From CAXTSE01 sp035554115 (lineage in GTDB: Bacteria > Actinomycetota > Actinomycetes > Actinomycetales > Microbacteriaceae): DNA of 64,000 nt. A program made the translations under genes and the position numbers. The notes under the pieces were generated by a model that worked only from the letters and a program-made list of their open reading frames with translations, was not told the DNA's origin and did not search any database. Positions 24,324 to 33,108 of the stretch are shown in pieces; the first letter of the stretch is position 1, and every line of letters starts with the position of its first letter. The stretch is taken from contig DATMIW010000074.1 of assembly GCA_035554115.1 (NCBI GenBank), forward strand, positions 1 through 64,000, written 5' to 3'.

Positions 24324-25079
24324 ATGGACCCGGTGCTCGACGAATCCATCTACAACGCCGCATATGTTCGGGCATTGTTCAATCGGATGTCCCGCTCCTA
24401 CGAGCGGATGAATATCATCATGTCTTTCGGCTTTTCGTCACGCTGGCGGCGAAACCTCATGCAGCTCATCCCGCGGCCATCCGAAGTCAGCGATGTCGTC
24501 GACCTCATGTCTGGGATGGGCGAGACCTGGGGGCAGGTGCGTAGACGCTTTCCACAAGCTCGGATACAGGCTTTAGATTTCTCGCCTGAGATGACTCGCC
24601 ATTCGCAGGAGAAGAATGAGCGCCGTTTCGGAAGCAGTGTCGTCATCCACTGTGACGACATCTTCAGTTCGACCCTGGCGACCGAAGGATTCGATGCGGT
24701 GGTGTGTGCGTACGGGCTGAAGACCTTAGATGAAGAGCAATCTCGTCGACTGGGGGTGGAGCTGGTCAGGATTCTGCGACCCGGCGGTCGGTTCGCCTTC
24801 ATTGAGGTCACCCAGCCGCCGAACGCCGTTCTGCGTGCTTTGTATGACGTATATCTCAGCCTTGTGTTACCCATAGCTGGTCGGATCCTGATTTCCGATC
24901 CGACGGAGTATCGGATGTTGTACCGCTACGTCCGCGACTACGGACGCGGCGAGCGCTCGCTGGATGGTCTGACCCATCCAGAGCTTTCCGTGACGCGCAA
25001 GCTCCACTTCTTTGGGTGCGCAACAAGCTTCAGCGGAGAACGGCTTAGTGCGCAGAACCCGGAGGTACTGCGGCGGTAA
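24324..25079 (+). CDS. UbiE/MenG-like class I SAM methyltransferase
   Basis: A 251-residue methyltransferase. RSYERMNIIMSFGFSSRWRR (about 25-44) matches the UbiE/COQ5 N-terminal signature, DVVDLMSGMGETW is motif I, and CAYGLKTL and LRPGGRFAFIEV are later SAM-fold motifs. Quinone or small-molecule methylation is the family role; the substrate is unknown. TACGGT lies 6 nt before the ATG, pointing to a leaderless mRNA. Its codon use has more A/T than the core genes around it, a hint of transfer. Confidence 0.82.
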   Translation: MDPVLDESIYNAAYVRALFNRMSRSYERMNIIMSFGFSSRWRRNLMQLIPRPSEVSDVVDLMSGMGETWGQVRRRFPQARIQALDFSPEMTRHSQEKNERRFGSSVVIHCDDIFSSTLATEGFDAVVCAYGLKTLDEEQSRRLGVELVRILRPGGRFAFIEVTQPPNAVLRALYDVYLSLVLPIAGRILISDPTEYRMLYRYVRDYGRGERSLDGLTHPELSVTRKLHFFGCATSFSGERLSAQNPEVLRR

Positions 25080-25136
25080 TCTGATTCTTCGGCTCTCCGC
25101 CACCCACGACCCCGCACCTCGCACCCCGGAGGCATC

Positions 25137-25868
25137 ATGCGCATCTTCCTCGCCGGCGGTTCTGGTGTGATCGGCCTGCGTCTCATTCCGGTGCTGCGTC
25201 TGCTCGGCCACGACGTGATCGCATCCACCCGTCACCCGGCCAAATTAGAAAGCATGGTGACGTTGGGTGCCGAGGGGGTTATCGCCGACGTGTACGACAC
25301 GACGCGCTTGGCACAAACCCTCGATCATTCGGGTGCTGACCTGGTGATGCATCAGCTCACCGATCTGTCGGCCCGCGATTTCGACGCCAATGCGCGCATC
25401 CGGCGTGAGGGCACCGCACACCTGGTGGCGGCGACGCGCGCGGCGGGAATCGATCGCATGATCGCGCAGAGCATCGCATGGGTCTTCCCCGACGGAGGCG
25501 CGCCCGCGACTGAAGAAGATGCGATCGAGCCCGGCACCGCCGTCGACGACATGGAGCGTCAGGTGCGCGAGTTGCCGCACGCGACGGTGCTGCGATACGG
25601 GATGCTCTACGGACCGGGTACCTGGTATCCCGACGCGAGCGCATTGCCGGGGGATACCCCCGAAACCTCGCCGTTCGTCCACATCGACGACGTTGTCACC
25701 GCAACGGTAAAGGCCATCAACTGGCCCGACGGCACCTATCACCTTGTCGGCAATGAGCCGCCGATCGCGGGACGTGCGATTTCGAATGCGAAGGCGCGGG
25801 CAGCCGGTTGGGTGCCGGAGCATCCCACGTGGCGCGGCGACGCCGAGGCGGCATCGAGCGCGTCATGA
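25137..25868 (+). CDS. NAD(P)-dependent epimerase/reductase (SDR family)
   Basis: A 243-residue extended-SDR protein. FLAGGSGVIGLRLIPVL (about 4-20) is the NAD(P)-binding GxxGxxG stretch; HQLTDLSARDFDANARIRREGT and YGMLYGPGTWY are typical later parts, with HIDDVVTATVKAI near the C-terminus. The protein is shorter than classic sugar epimerases, fitting the reductase-like subgroup. Its stop overlaps the next dehydrogenase gene (ATGA). The substrate is unknown. Confidence 0.82.
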   Translation: MRIFLAGGSGVIGLRLIPVLRLLGHDVIASTRHPAKLESMVTLGAEGVIADVYDTTRLAQTLDHSGADLVMHQLTDLSARDFDANARIRREGTAHLVAATRAAGIDRMIAQSIAWVFPDGGAPATEEDAIEPGTAVDDMERQVRELPHATVLRYGMLYGPGTWYPDASALPGDTPETSPFVHIDDVVTATVKAINWPDGTYHLVGNEPPIAGRAISNAKARAAGWVPEHPTWRGDAEAASSAS

Positions 25869-26770
25869 CTGAGCTGATCGGCATCCTCGGCCTCGGTCGC
25901 ATGGGTCTGCCGATCGCCGAGCATCTGCTCGCCGCCGGGTACACGGTGCACGGGTTTGACCCGATCGTTGGTGCCCGTGCGGCTGCTGCCGACCGTGGCG
26001 TGACGATCGTCGACAACGAAGCCGCGCTCGCCGCATCCAGCACGATTCTCGTCAGCCTTGTCGGCGGCCCCGACCAGCTTCGGGATGCCCTGGCCGGCCC
26101 AGCCGGAGCCCTCGCCACCCTGCGCCCCGGCACCGTCTGGCTTGACCTCACCAGCAATGACCCCCGACTCGCGACGACTCTGGCCGCCGAGGTGACGAGC
26201 CGAGGTGGTGTGGCGGTCGCGGCGCCGATGGCGGGTGGACCGGCGGCTGCGGCCGAGACACGTCTCGCGTTCACAGTGGCGGGGGATTCCGCGGGACGCG
26301 ACCGGGTCGCACCAGTCCTCGAGGCCCTGGCTCGCGATTCGGCAACGCGCATCCATCTGCTTGGCGAGGACGTCGCCCATGCTCACACCGCAAAGTTGCT
26401 GGCGAACCTGCTCTGGTTCGGTCAAGTTGTTGCGGTGACGGAGGCGCTGCTGCTCGGTCAGGCGCGGGGGCTCAATCCGGCCACGCTGCGCGAATTGTTG
26501 GCTGAGAGTGCCGGGGCAAGTTCCTTCCTCGAGAACGATGCATCCGCCCTTCTGGTGGGCGACGACTACGCGACTTTCGGGATCGACCGCGTGCTTGAAC
26601 AGCTGCAGATCCTCGGCGAGCTCTCCGCTGAAACCCGGACCCCGTTCGAGCTTTCGGCGGCTGTCACTCGCGTCTACGCGGACACGGTCGACAGCTTCGG
26701 TCCGGTCGCAGGCGAACTACTGGCGGCGCGTCTGCTCGAAGAGCGCGCGGGCCGGCGACTCGCCGAGTAG
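25865..26770 (+). CDS. NAD(P)-dependent beta-hydroxyacid dehydrogenase (HIBADH family)
   Basis: A 301-residue protein with GILGLGRMGLPIAEHLLAAG (about 5-24) as the cofactor motif, APMAGGPAAAAETRLAFTVAG near 119-139 as the substrate loop, and KLLANLLWFGQVVAVTEAL carrying the catalytic lysine (about K178). Family enzymes oxidise 3-hydroxyisobutyrate, tartronate semialdehyde and similar substrates. It is translated with the epimerase gene. The end of the gene reads into a CGAGTAGCCGCG repeat fragment related to the one at gltX. Confidence 0.86.
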   Translation: MTELIGILGLGRMGLPIAEHLLAAGYTVHGFDPIVGARAAAADRGVTIVDNEAALAASSTILVSLVGGPDQLRDALAGPAGALATLRPGTVWLDLTSNDPRLATTLAAEVTSRGGVAVAAPMAGGPAAAAETRLAFTVAGDSAGRDRVAPVLEALARDSATRIHLLGEDVAHAHTAKLLANLLWFGQVVAVTEALLLGQARGLNPATLRELLAESAGASSFLENDASALLVGDDYATFGIDRVLEQLQILGELSAETRTPFELSAAVTRVYADTVDSFGPVAGELLAARLLEERAGRRLAE

Positions 26771-26795
26771 CCGCGCTTTGCGTACGGTGGCATCT

Positions 26796-28586
26796 GTGCT
26801 CAGCGATCGTGGTGCTCTCCATGCGGATTTCCGCAGGGCGTCCGGCATTGGCGAGGACGCCGCCGACGATGCAGCAATAACCGAACTACTCGACAACCTG
26901 GGGTGGAATACCGAGGCGATCGCGTTGGCGACCCTCGCGTCCCAGACTCGAACTGTGTCGGAGATCACAGCAGCTTTGCGGCGGACGGCAGACGGCGAAG
27001 CGGATCCTCGCGCCGGGGGATCGGGCCCCTTCGATCGTCTGCTCGAGTTCGGCACGCGCACCTACCTCGATACGGAGCTCGCCGAGCAGCGGGCGTGGAC
27101 AGCTCTCGCGATCTTCACCGGAACCTTCGACATCAACCAGGCGAACCGGGTGTTAGCCGCCGCGGGTGTCGACGACTCCGAAGACGCGGTGGGGCGACTC
27201 TTGGAGCACGGTATCGTCGTGCGCCAGTCAGCGCCCGACCGCATCCGCTTTCTCGTCCCGGCTCTCTTCCGGTTGCCGGCCCTCACCACAACAGCGCCCT
27301 GGGCTGCCGAAGTGAGAGCGGCGGCACGCGCCGGCCTCCGCGATTGGTGGATGGGGCGGGCGCGCTATGTGGCCGACACCTGGTTTGGTCCCCACCAGGC
27401 CGCGCTTTTTGGCGAGATCGAAGACAGCGTCGAAACCTTGCAGCCGCTCCTCACGGTGAGCGACCCGAACGACGAGGGCCAGATTGTCGAGATCCTCTGC
27501 CTTTTGGAGCCCTTCTGGTCGTGGTCGTCACGTGCCGACAAGGCCGTCGACTGGATACAGGCCGCGCTCGATGTGAGTGCACCGTCCGCAGAAATTCGAT
27601 TCGCCGCCCTGTGGACGATGACCTGGCTGGCCGCGACCTTCGACCTGACTCGCGCGCAGCGTCTTCTGAAAGACACCGAGGAGCTGTTCCCGGCTGTCGC
27701 CGCAAGCTCACCGGGAGCTCGTGCCCGACTCGATCGCGTTGTTGGCCTCGTTGCGCTGTATGCGGGCGACGGAGAGAGGGCGCGACGCCTGTTTGAGCAG
27801 GCTCTCGCCAACGGCGATGCGGATGGAGACGACGGCCAGACGGTATTCACCCTGTCCTTTTTGGCGGCAGCAGCTTCCTTGGCCGGCGACCAGAAGCTTG
27901 CCTATGACTATTGCGAACGCTCAATAGCTCTGTGTGAACGCCGGGGCGAAAGGTGGCTGAAGAACTTCACCCTGTGGGCCTTTGCGCTCACCTCATGGCG
28001 CGACGGTGACCGTCATCGGGCATATGTGCTGGCTCTTGACGGAATAGAGGCTGCAACCGAGATCAACGACCTCTACGCCGGGGCAATGTGCCTCGAAGTC
28101 GCTGCCTGGTACGAGGTCGAATATGGCAATCCCTCCGTCGGGACGCGCGTGCTCGGTGTTGCCGATTCGCTCCGGATGACGGTCAACTTCCCCACCCTGC
28201 TGTGGGGATCGAAAGAGCTGCACGATGAGGCGGTGCGCGCCGCCACCGCGGCGCTCGGGGCGCGCGAGTTCCAGAAGGCTTTCCGGCCTGAGGGTTCGTT
28301 CACGCTGCGCGATGCGCTCGGATGGCTGCGCGAGGCGATCGCCGTCAGCCCGACATCACCGAGCGGAGCGGCTCGCGCCGTCACCCAGCTGACCCCGCGC
28401 CAGCGAGAGATCGCGGTGCTGATAGCCGAAGGGCGCAGCAACAAAGAGATCGCCCGCCTGCTGCTCATCACCTTGCGCACTGTCGAGACGCATATCGAGC
28501 ACATATTCGCGAAGCTCAATGTCCAGTCCCGCGCTCAGATCGCGGCATGGATCGCGCGGGAGGGCAGCCCGGGGCATCGGGGTTAA
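26796..28586 (+). CDS. large LuxR-type regulator without ATPase domain
   Basis: A 596-residue protein. The C-terminus is a LuxR helix-turn-helix (LTPRQREIAVLIAEGRSNKE, then VETHIEHIFAKL, about 535-590). The middle is TPR-like helical repeats (ARRLFEQALANGD, QKLAYDYCERSIALC). The N-terminus resembles the part that follows the NB-ARC/AAA domain in LAL-type regulators (LAIFTGTFDINQANRVLAAAG), but there is no Walker A motif. GTG 26796 is supported by TACGGT 7 nt upstream. It precedes the P450 and demethylase genes on the same strand and may control them. Confidence 0.78.
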   Translation: MLSDRGALHADFRRASGIGEDAADDAAITELLDNLGWNTEAIALATLASQTRTVSEITAALRRTADGEADPRAGGSGPFDRLLEFGTRTYLDTELAEQRAWTALAIFTGTFDINQANRVLAAAGVDDSEDAVGRLLEHGIVVRQSAPDRIRFLVPALFRLPALTTTAPWAAEVRAAARAGLRDWWMGRARYVADTWFGPHQAALFGEIEDSVETLQPLLTVSDPNDEGQIVEILCLLEPFWSWSSRADKAVDWIQAALDVSAPSAEIRFAALWTMTWLAATFDLTRAQRLLKDTEELFPAVAASSPGARARLDRVVGLVALYAGDGERARRLFEQALANGDADGDDGQTVFTLSFLAAAASLAGDQKLAYDYCERSIALCERRGERWLKNFTLWAFALTSWRDGDRHRAYVLALDGIEAATEINDLYAGAMCLEVAAWYEVEYGNPSVGTRVLGVADSLRMTVNFPTLLWGSKELHDEAVRAATAALGAREFQKAFRPEGSFTLRDALGWLREAIAVSPTSPSGAARAVTQLTPRQREIAVLIAEGRSNKEIARLLLITLRTVETHIEHIFAKLNVQSRAQIAAWIAREGSPGHRG

Positions 28587-28650
28587 CCACGATGTGGGGA
28601 GTGTCCCGTCCGGCCAGGCTGGGGGAAACCCTTCACGGAAGAAGTAGACG

Positions 28651-29832
28651 ATGCCGTCATCCGCACCCGCTGGCGCCCCCCTGGACCTGTCGACCCTCAC
28701 TTACGAGGCGCTGTCTGAGGATCCCTATCCGATTTTCGCGCGTTTGCGCGCCGAGTCCCCGATCGTGCACGTTCCGGATCTCGACGAGTGGTACATCACG
28801 CGCTGGGACGACTGCGCCCAGCTCGGCGCAATCTCTGACGACGTGGCGCCGGGCCGCCAGGCCGACGAAGACTTCTTTGGCGCCCCCAACATCCTTCGGC
28901 TTGATGGAGCGGCGCATAAGGCACTGCGGATGGGAATCGACACCCGTATCCGACCGCGCGCGATCTCGAGCTATGTCGACACGGCCATCCGCCCGATTGT
29001 CGCCGAGTACGTCGCGCGCATCCGGCCACAGGGCAAAGCTGACCTGACGACGGAGCTGTTCGAGCAGATCAGCGTGCGCATTGTCGGCAACCAGCTCGGC
29101 ATGAAAGATGTCGATGACGAGACCCTGGTCCGCTGGTTCCAGGTGCTCAGCTCGGGTCACGCCACGCGGGACGGTGCCGAGGCGGATGTGCTGGTCGAGA
29201 TCGAGGCCTATCTGCGCAACAAGATTGCCGCCGTCACCGCCGAGGCCGACGACAGCATCATTTCGCACATGGTCCACGTCGGCCAGGACGATCCGCGCAC
29301 GTACGACGAGTTGGCTCCCACCCTCCGGGTGATCATCCTGGGCGGATTCCAGGAGCCGGGCCACGCGGTCGCCAATGCCTTCTACGGCCTGTTCACCCGC
29401 CCCGAGCAGCTTGCCGAGCTTGTGGCCGACCCCGAAAAGTATGCGGGTGCGGCATTCAACGAGGGGCTGCGGTGGCTGTCGCCGGTCAGCGGGATCTCGC
29501 GGACGACCCGGCGCGAGGTCACGATCCGCGACGTGACCATCCCCGCGAACAGTTCACTCACCGTGCTGATCGCCGCCGCGAACCGTGACCCGGAGCAATT
29601 CGAAGACCCGGACAGCTACGACATGCACCGCATGCTCCAGGCCCACGCCGCTTTCGGATTCGGCGAGCACTTCTGTTCCGGCAACTTCCTGGCTCGGCAA
29701 CTCGGTCAGATCATGATCGAAGAGGTCGTGCGTACTCTGCCCGGCCTGCGGCCTGACCCCGATCTGCCGTCGGAGGTCTCCGGATACGGCTTTCGCGCCG
29801 CGACCCATCTACCCGCCCTCTGGAACATCTAA
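28651..29832 (+). CDS. cytochrome P450
   Basis: A 393-residue soluble bacterial P450. AFGFGEHFCSGNFLAR holds the haem-thiolate C342, and NEGLRW is the ExxR motif. The I helix reads GGFQEPGH (231-238) in place of the usual (A/G)Gx(D/E)T, so the acid-alcohol pair is changed. An R/T-R-R segment (SRTTRREVTI) follows ExxR. It is 23 bp upstream of a GcvT/LigM-like demethylase gene and probably co-transcribed. No ferredoxin or reductase gene is adjacent. O-dealkylation of an aromatic ether is a reasonable guess, not more. Confidence 0.9.
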   Translation: MPSSAPAGAPLDLSTLTYEALSEDPYPIFARLRAESPIVHVPDLDEWYITRWDDCAQLGAISDDVAPGRQADEDFFGAPNILRLDGAAHKALRMGIDTRIRPRAISSYVDTAIRPIVAEYVARIRPQGKADLTTELFEQISVRIVGNQLGMKDVDDETLVRWFQVLSSGHATRDGAEADVLVEIEAYLRNKIAAVTAEADDSIISHMVHVGQDDPRTYDELAPTLRVIILGGFQEPGHAVANAFYGLFTRPEQLAELVADPEKYAGAAFNEGLRWLSPVSGISRTTRREVTIRDVTIPANSSLTVLIAAANRDPEQFEDPDSYDMHRMLQAHAAFGFGEHFCSGNFLARQLGQIMIEEVVRTLPGLRPDPDLPSEVSGYGFRAATHLPALWNI

Positions 29833-29855
29833 AACCCCTACGAAAGGCCCAAACA

Positions 29856-31208
29856 ATGACGTTGAACGACCAACTCCAGGCTGCCGAATCGCCGGTGGCA
29901 CTCCTGTCGGAGCCCGCGCCGAACTACAACACGGCCATGCCCTACCCGAAGGTGTACACGAACTGGGTCGACGAACAGACTGCCTGGCACACGAGCGCCA
30001 TTCTGTTCGACCAGAGCTACCACATGACCGACCTCTACATCACGGGCCCGGATCGCGTCCGTCTCGTCAGTGACACGGCCGTCAACAGTTTCGCGAATTT
30101 CGGTGCTGGAATGGCGAAGCAGTATGTCCCTGTCAACGAACAGGGTTACGTCATCGGTGACGCGATCCTGCTCGGACTGTCGGATGACGAGCTTGTCATC
30201 GTCGGCAACACGCCGTGCCTGAACTGGATCAAGTATCAGGCGAAGCTCGGCAACTATGACGTGACCTTTGTGCAAGACAACGGCGGCTTCGAAGGCCCCG
30301 TGCCGAAGCGGATGTACCGCTACGAAGTGCAGGGTCCCAAGGCCCTTCAGGTGATCGAGAAGGCCGTTGGCAAAGCGATCGACCCGATCAAGTTCTTCCG
30401 TATGGGCACCTTCGAAATCGCCGGCCACAAGGTCACGGCGCTCAACCACACGATGGCCGGTGTTCCCGGCAACGACAACACCGGGCTCGAACTGTTTGGC
30501 CCGTACGCAGAAGGTCCCGACGTTCTCGAGGCGTTGATCAGCGCCGGCGAAGAGTTCGGCATGCTCCGCGGAGGCGCGACGTCTTACCTTTCGTCGCTGG
30601 TTGAGTCGGGCTGGATCCCGATTCCCATGCCGCCGATCTGGGGGGACGAGCCTCAGTCGAAGGCGTACCGCGAGAGTCTTCCGGACGATTCCGAAGAGCG
30701 CTGGATTCCGATCCGGGGCAGCTTCCGCTCCGACAACATCGAGGACTACTACGCCCGTCCGTGGGATCTCGGCTACGAGCGCATCGTCAAGTTCGACCAC
30801 GAGTTCATCGGCCGCGCCGCACTCGAGGCGTCACTTGAGAAGCCCCGCCGTACGAAGGTCTGGCTCGAGTGGAACCGCGAAGACACCCAGAAGCTGCTCG
30901 CGAGCAGCCTGATGGACGGTGACCAGGGAGCTCGACAGATCGAGCTCGCCGCGAACATGGACACCTACGACGAGGTGCGCGCCGACGGCAAGCTTGTCGG
31001 TTTTGCGCAGATCCACGGGTGGACGGCCAACCTCGGCGCGTGGGTGTCGCTGGCATCCATCGACCGAGATGCCGCGGTCGACGGCACCGAGGTCGAGATC
31101 ACCTGGGGCGACCCGGATGGCGGCGTAGGCAACCCGTTCGTCGCGCCTCACCGCCAGGTCAAGATCCGCGCCGTCGTGTCGGTGAATTCACCGATGACCA
31201 AGAAGTAG
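29856..31208 (+). CDS. GcvT-like, tetrahydrofolate-dependent O-demethylase/aminomethyltransferase family protein
   Basis: A 450-residue protein of the GcvT superfamily. The long form with WHTSAILFDQSYHMTDLYI, GPDRVRLVSDTAVNSF and GYERIVKFDHEFIGRAALE resembles the LigM/DesA group (vanillate and syringate demethylases), which move a methyl group from an aromatic ether to THF. Classical glycine-cleavage T protein is shorter (about 370) and comes with gcvH and gcvP, which are absent. It is directly downstream of the P450. No methylene-THF reductase gene is in view. DMSP demethylase is another family member to consider. Confidence 0.82.
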   Translation: MTLNDQLQAAESPVALLSEPAPNYNTAMPYPKVYTNWVDEQTAWHTSAILFDQSYHMTDLYITGPDRVRLVSDTAVNSFANFGAGMAKQYVPVNEQGYVIGDAILLGLSDDELVIVGNTPCLNWIKYQAKLGNYDVTFVQDNGGFEGPVPKRMYRYEVQGPKALQVIEKAVGKAIDPIKFFRMGTFEIAGHKVTALNHTMAGVPGNDNTGLELFGPYAEGPDVLEALISAGEEFGMLRGGATSYLSSLVESGWIPIPMPPIWGDEPQSKAYRESLPDDSEERWIPIRGSFRSDNIEDYYARPWDLGYERIVKFDHEFIGRAALEASLEKPRRTKVWLEWNREDTQKLLASSLMDGDQGARQIELAANMDTYDEVRADGKLVGFAQIHGWTANLGAWVSLASIDRDAAVDGTEVEITWGDPDGGVGNPFVAPHRQVKIRAVVSVNSPMTKK

Positions 31209-31217
31209 CTTCCGGGA

Positions 31218-32537
31218 CTACGAGGCGAAGCGGCTCACCGGCCGCGGGAGCCCCAGGTTCTCACGCAGAGTCGCCGCCTCGTAGTCCGTGTGGAAGACCC
31301 CGCGCTCTTGCAGGAGCGGGATGACCTCGTCAACGAACAGCTCGAGCGAGCCATGCGCGTCGCCGAAGGTGACGTTGAAGCCGTCGGCCGCGAAGGTCTC
31401 GATCCGCTCTTGGATGTGGTCCGCCACGGCTTCCGGAGTCATGGCCACAGCGTCGAATCGCATCGCGAGTTGTACGAGTTGACGCACGGTGAGGTTCTGG
31501 GCCCGCGCTGGACCCAGGTAGGCATCCTGCATCGACTGGGAGCCGGTCTGGGTGGGGGGAATCTCCGGGACGGGCCCATCGAGGTCGTAGCCGGTGAGGT
31601 CGTAGCCGATGATGTCTTTGAGACGCTCGATCCCGATCTGCGGATCGGCCAGGGAGTCGAGGTGCGCGAGCCGAGCGTCCGCTTCCTCCTGGGAGCGGCC
31701 GAGAACTAGAACCAGGGTGCTGAGGATCTTGACATCATCGCGGTGGCGGCCCTGAGATTCGACCTGCTTCTTCACCGACTCGTAAAACGCCTGAGCGGGC
31801 TCGAGGTCGAGCGCGTAGGTGAACAGAACGTCGGCGTTCTTCGTGCCGAACTCGAGCCCGGCGGGCGATGCGCCGGCCTGCGCGATGATGGGGTGGCCCT
31901 GCGGTGGACGGGCGATATTGAACGGCCCGGCCACTGAGAAGTATTTGCCCACGTGATTGAGGAAGTGCGATTTGGCGGGGTCGAAAAACACGCCGGATTC
32001 TTTGTCGCGCAGGAGCGCGTCATCGTCGAGGCTGTCCCAGAGCCCGCGAGCGACCTCGACGAACTCTGCAGCGCGCTCGTACTTCTCTTCACGGCTGAGC
32101 GAGTAGTTGTTGAAGTTCGGCTCCGCCTCATTGTTGGAGGTCACGATGTTCCAGGCGGCGCGTCCCTTCGAGAGGTAGTCGAGAGACGCCAGCATGCGCG
32201 CCGTGTTGTACGGCTCGGTGTAGGTCGTACTCACGGTGAGCGCGAGTCCGATCTTCTCGGTGACCATTGCGAGCGCAGACAGAAGGGTGAACGGTTCATA
32301 TCTGGTGACGTTCGAGGTGCGGGAGACCACTTCGGGATCCCGCTCGATACCCCAAGCGAGGCTGTCGGCCAGGAAGAAGGTGTGAAATTTGCCGCGCTCG
32401 GCGGTCTTCACCATCGCGATCACGCGGTCGAGATCCATGGCCGGATCGGCGGGGGCGTTCTCGTCGCGCCAGGCGCCGGGATGCATCCCTCCCCACAAAT
32501 CGACGATGAGGGACAGGATGGCTTGGCGCTGCGTCAT
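31218..32537 (-). CDS. NtaA/SnaA/DszA-type LLM flavin-dependent monooxygenase
   Basis: A 439-residue bacterial-luciferase-like protein from ATG 32537 (MTQRQAILSLIV). TAERGKFHTFFLADSLAW, LAMVTEKIGLALTVSTTYTEPYNTAR split over strands 2-4, DYLSKGRAAWNIVTS and HPIIAQAGASPAG are family marks of the nitrilotriacetate, pristinamycin and dibenzothiophene-sulfone monooxygenases. It needs reduced FMN from a separate reductase, which is not nearby. It ends 9 bp from the convergent demethylase gene. The substrate is unknown, but an aromatic or sulfur compound would suit the context. Confidence 0.88.
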   Translation of the reverse strand: MTQRQAILSLIVDLWGGMHPGAWRDENAPADPAMDLDRVIAMVKTAERGKFHTFFLADSLAWGIERDPEVVSRTSNVTRYEPFTLLSALAMVTEKIGLALTVSTTYTEPYNTARMLASLDYLSKGRAAWNIVTSNNEAEPNFNNYSLSREEKYERAAEFVEVARGLWDSLDDDALLRDKESGVFFDPAKSHFLNHVGKYFSVAGPFNIARPPQGHPIIAQAGASPAGLEFGTKNADVLFTYALDLEPAQAFYESVKKQVESQGRHRDDVKILSTLVLVLGRSQEEADARLAHLDSLADPQIGIERLKDIIGYDLTGYDLDGPVPEIPPTQTGSQSMQDAYLGPARAQNLTVRQLVQLAMRFDAVAMTPEAVADHIQERIETFAADGFNVTFGDAHGSLELFVDEVIPLLQERGVFHTDYEAATLRENLGLPRPVSRFAS

Positions 32538-32566
32538 GACGACTCCGTGCAAGTGGGTGACGACCT

Positions 32567-32761
32567 CTAAGAGCCGCACCCCAACATTACCGATGTCACG
32601 CTGCTGCGCGGAAGGCGGCCGCGCCGTTCGCGGATGATCGGCACGGTGTCGGTGGGAGCAAGCGAGAACGACGGCACCCAATCCCGAAAGTCGTTGCCAT
32701 CGAGCACGAACGCCTCGATGAGGTCGTTCGTCTTCTCGTCCATGGCGAATCGTCCGCACAT
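32567..32761 (-). pseudogene. truncated SRAP (SOS response-associated peptidase) gene
   Basis: The 64-residue frame begins MCGRFAMDEKTNDLIEAF and continues through PSFSLAPTDTVPIIRERRG, which matches the first 48 residues of SRAP/YedK/HMCES proteins including the catalytic Cys2 that traps abasic DNA. After that the sequence (RLPRSSVTSVMLGCGS) has no family likeness and stops. About 170 residues, including the active-site Glu and His, are missing. It is a remnant whose 3' part was replaced by the region with the flavin monooxygenase gene. Confidence 0.82.
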
Positions 32762-32790
32762 GTCGTTACGCCCTTACGGCCTCGCCGGCA

Positions 32791-33108
32791 CTAGCTAGCG
32801 GGAGGTATGTCGTCAGTACTGCCCGCACTGTCGCCGCTGCGCTTTCTGGTCATGCGATCGATCTCCGCGTCGATATCGGACTCAGTGATGTGCTTGCGCG
32901 TGACACCGTAGGCGTCGAGACCTGCGAAGACAGCTGCGATCGACATGCCCAAGATGGGCCACGCCGGCCAGAAATATCCACGGGCTCCCGTAAGCGCCCA
33001 GATCGCGATGACGATCACCGTGACGACGGCGAAGATCGCCAGCATCACCTTGAAATCGTTGCGGGCTTTGAGGTTCTTGCGGGCCGCTTCACGCAGATCG
33101 TCGCTCAT
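32791..33108 (-). CDS. 2TM-domain membrane protein
   Basis: A 105-residue protein with two helices (MLAIFAVVTVIVIAIWALTG and YFWPAWPILGMSIAAVFAG) joined by a short RG turn, and charged tails, the pattern of the 2TM domain family. KARNDFKVML precedes the first helix as in that family. It overlaps the UPF0114 gene by 4 bp (ATGA) and is co-translated with it. Function unknown. Confidence 0.78.
   Translation of the reverse strand: MSDDLREAARKNLKARNDFKVMLAIFAVVTVIVIAIWALTGARGYFWPAWPILGMSIAAVFAGLDAYGVTRKHITESDIDAEIDRMTRKRSGDSAGSTDDIPPAS

Noticed and set aside
20027..25079. tRNA-Glu-bounded genomic island with att repeats
   Set aside because: Accessory genes follow the tRNA, but I found no second copy of the tRNA 3' end and no integrase, so I do not claim an integrated element.
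29856..31208. Glycine cleavage system T protein (gcvT)
   Set aside because: Length of 450 and sequence fit the LigM-like group better, and gcvH and gcvP are not nearby.
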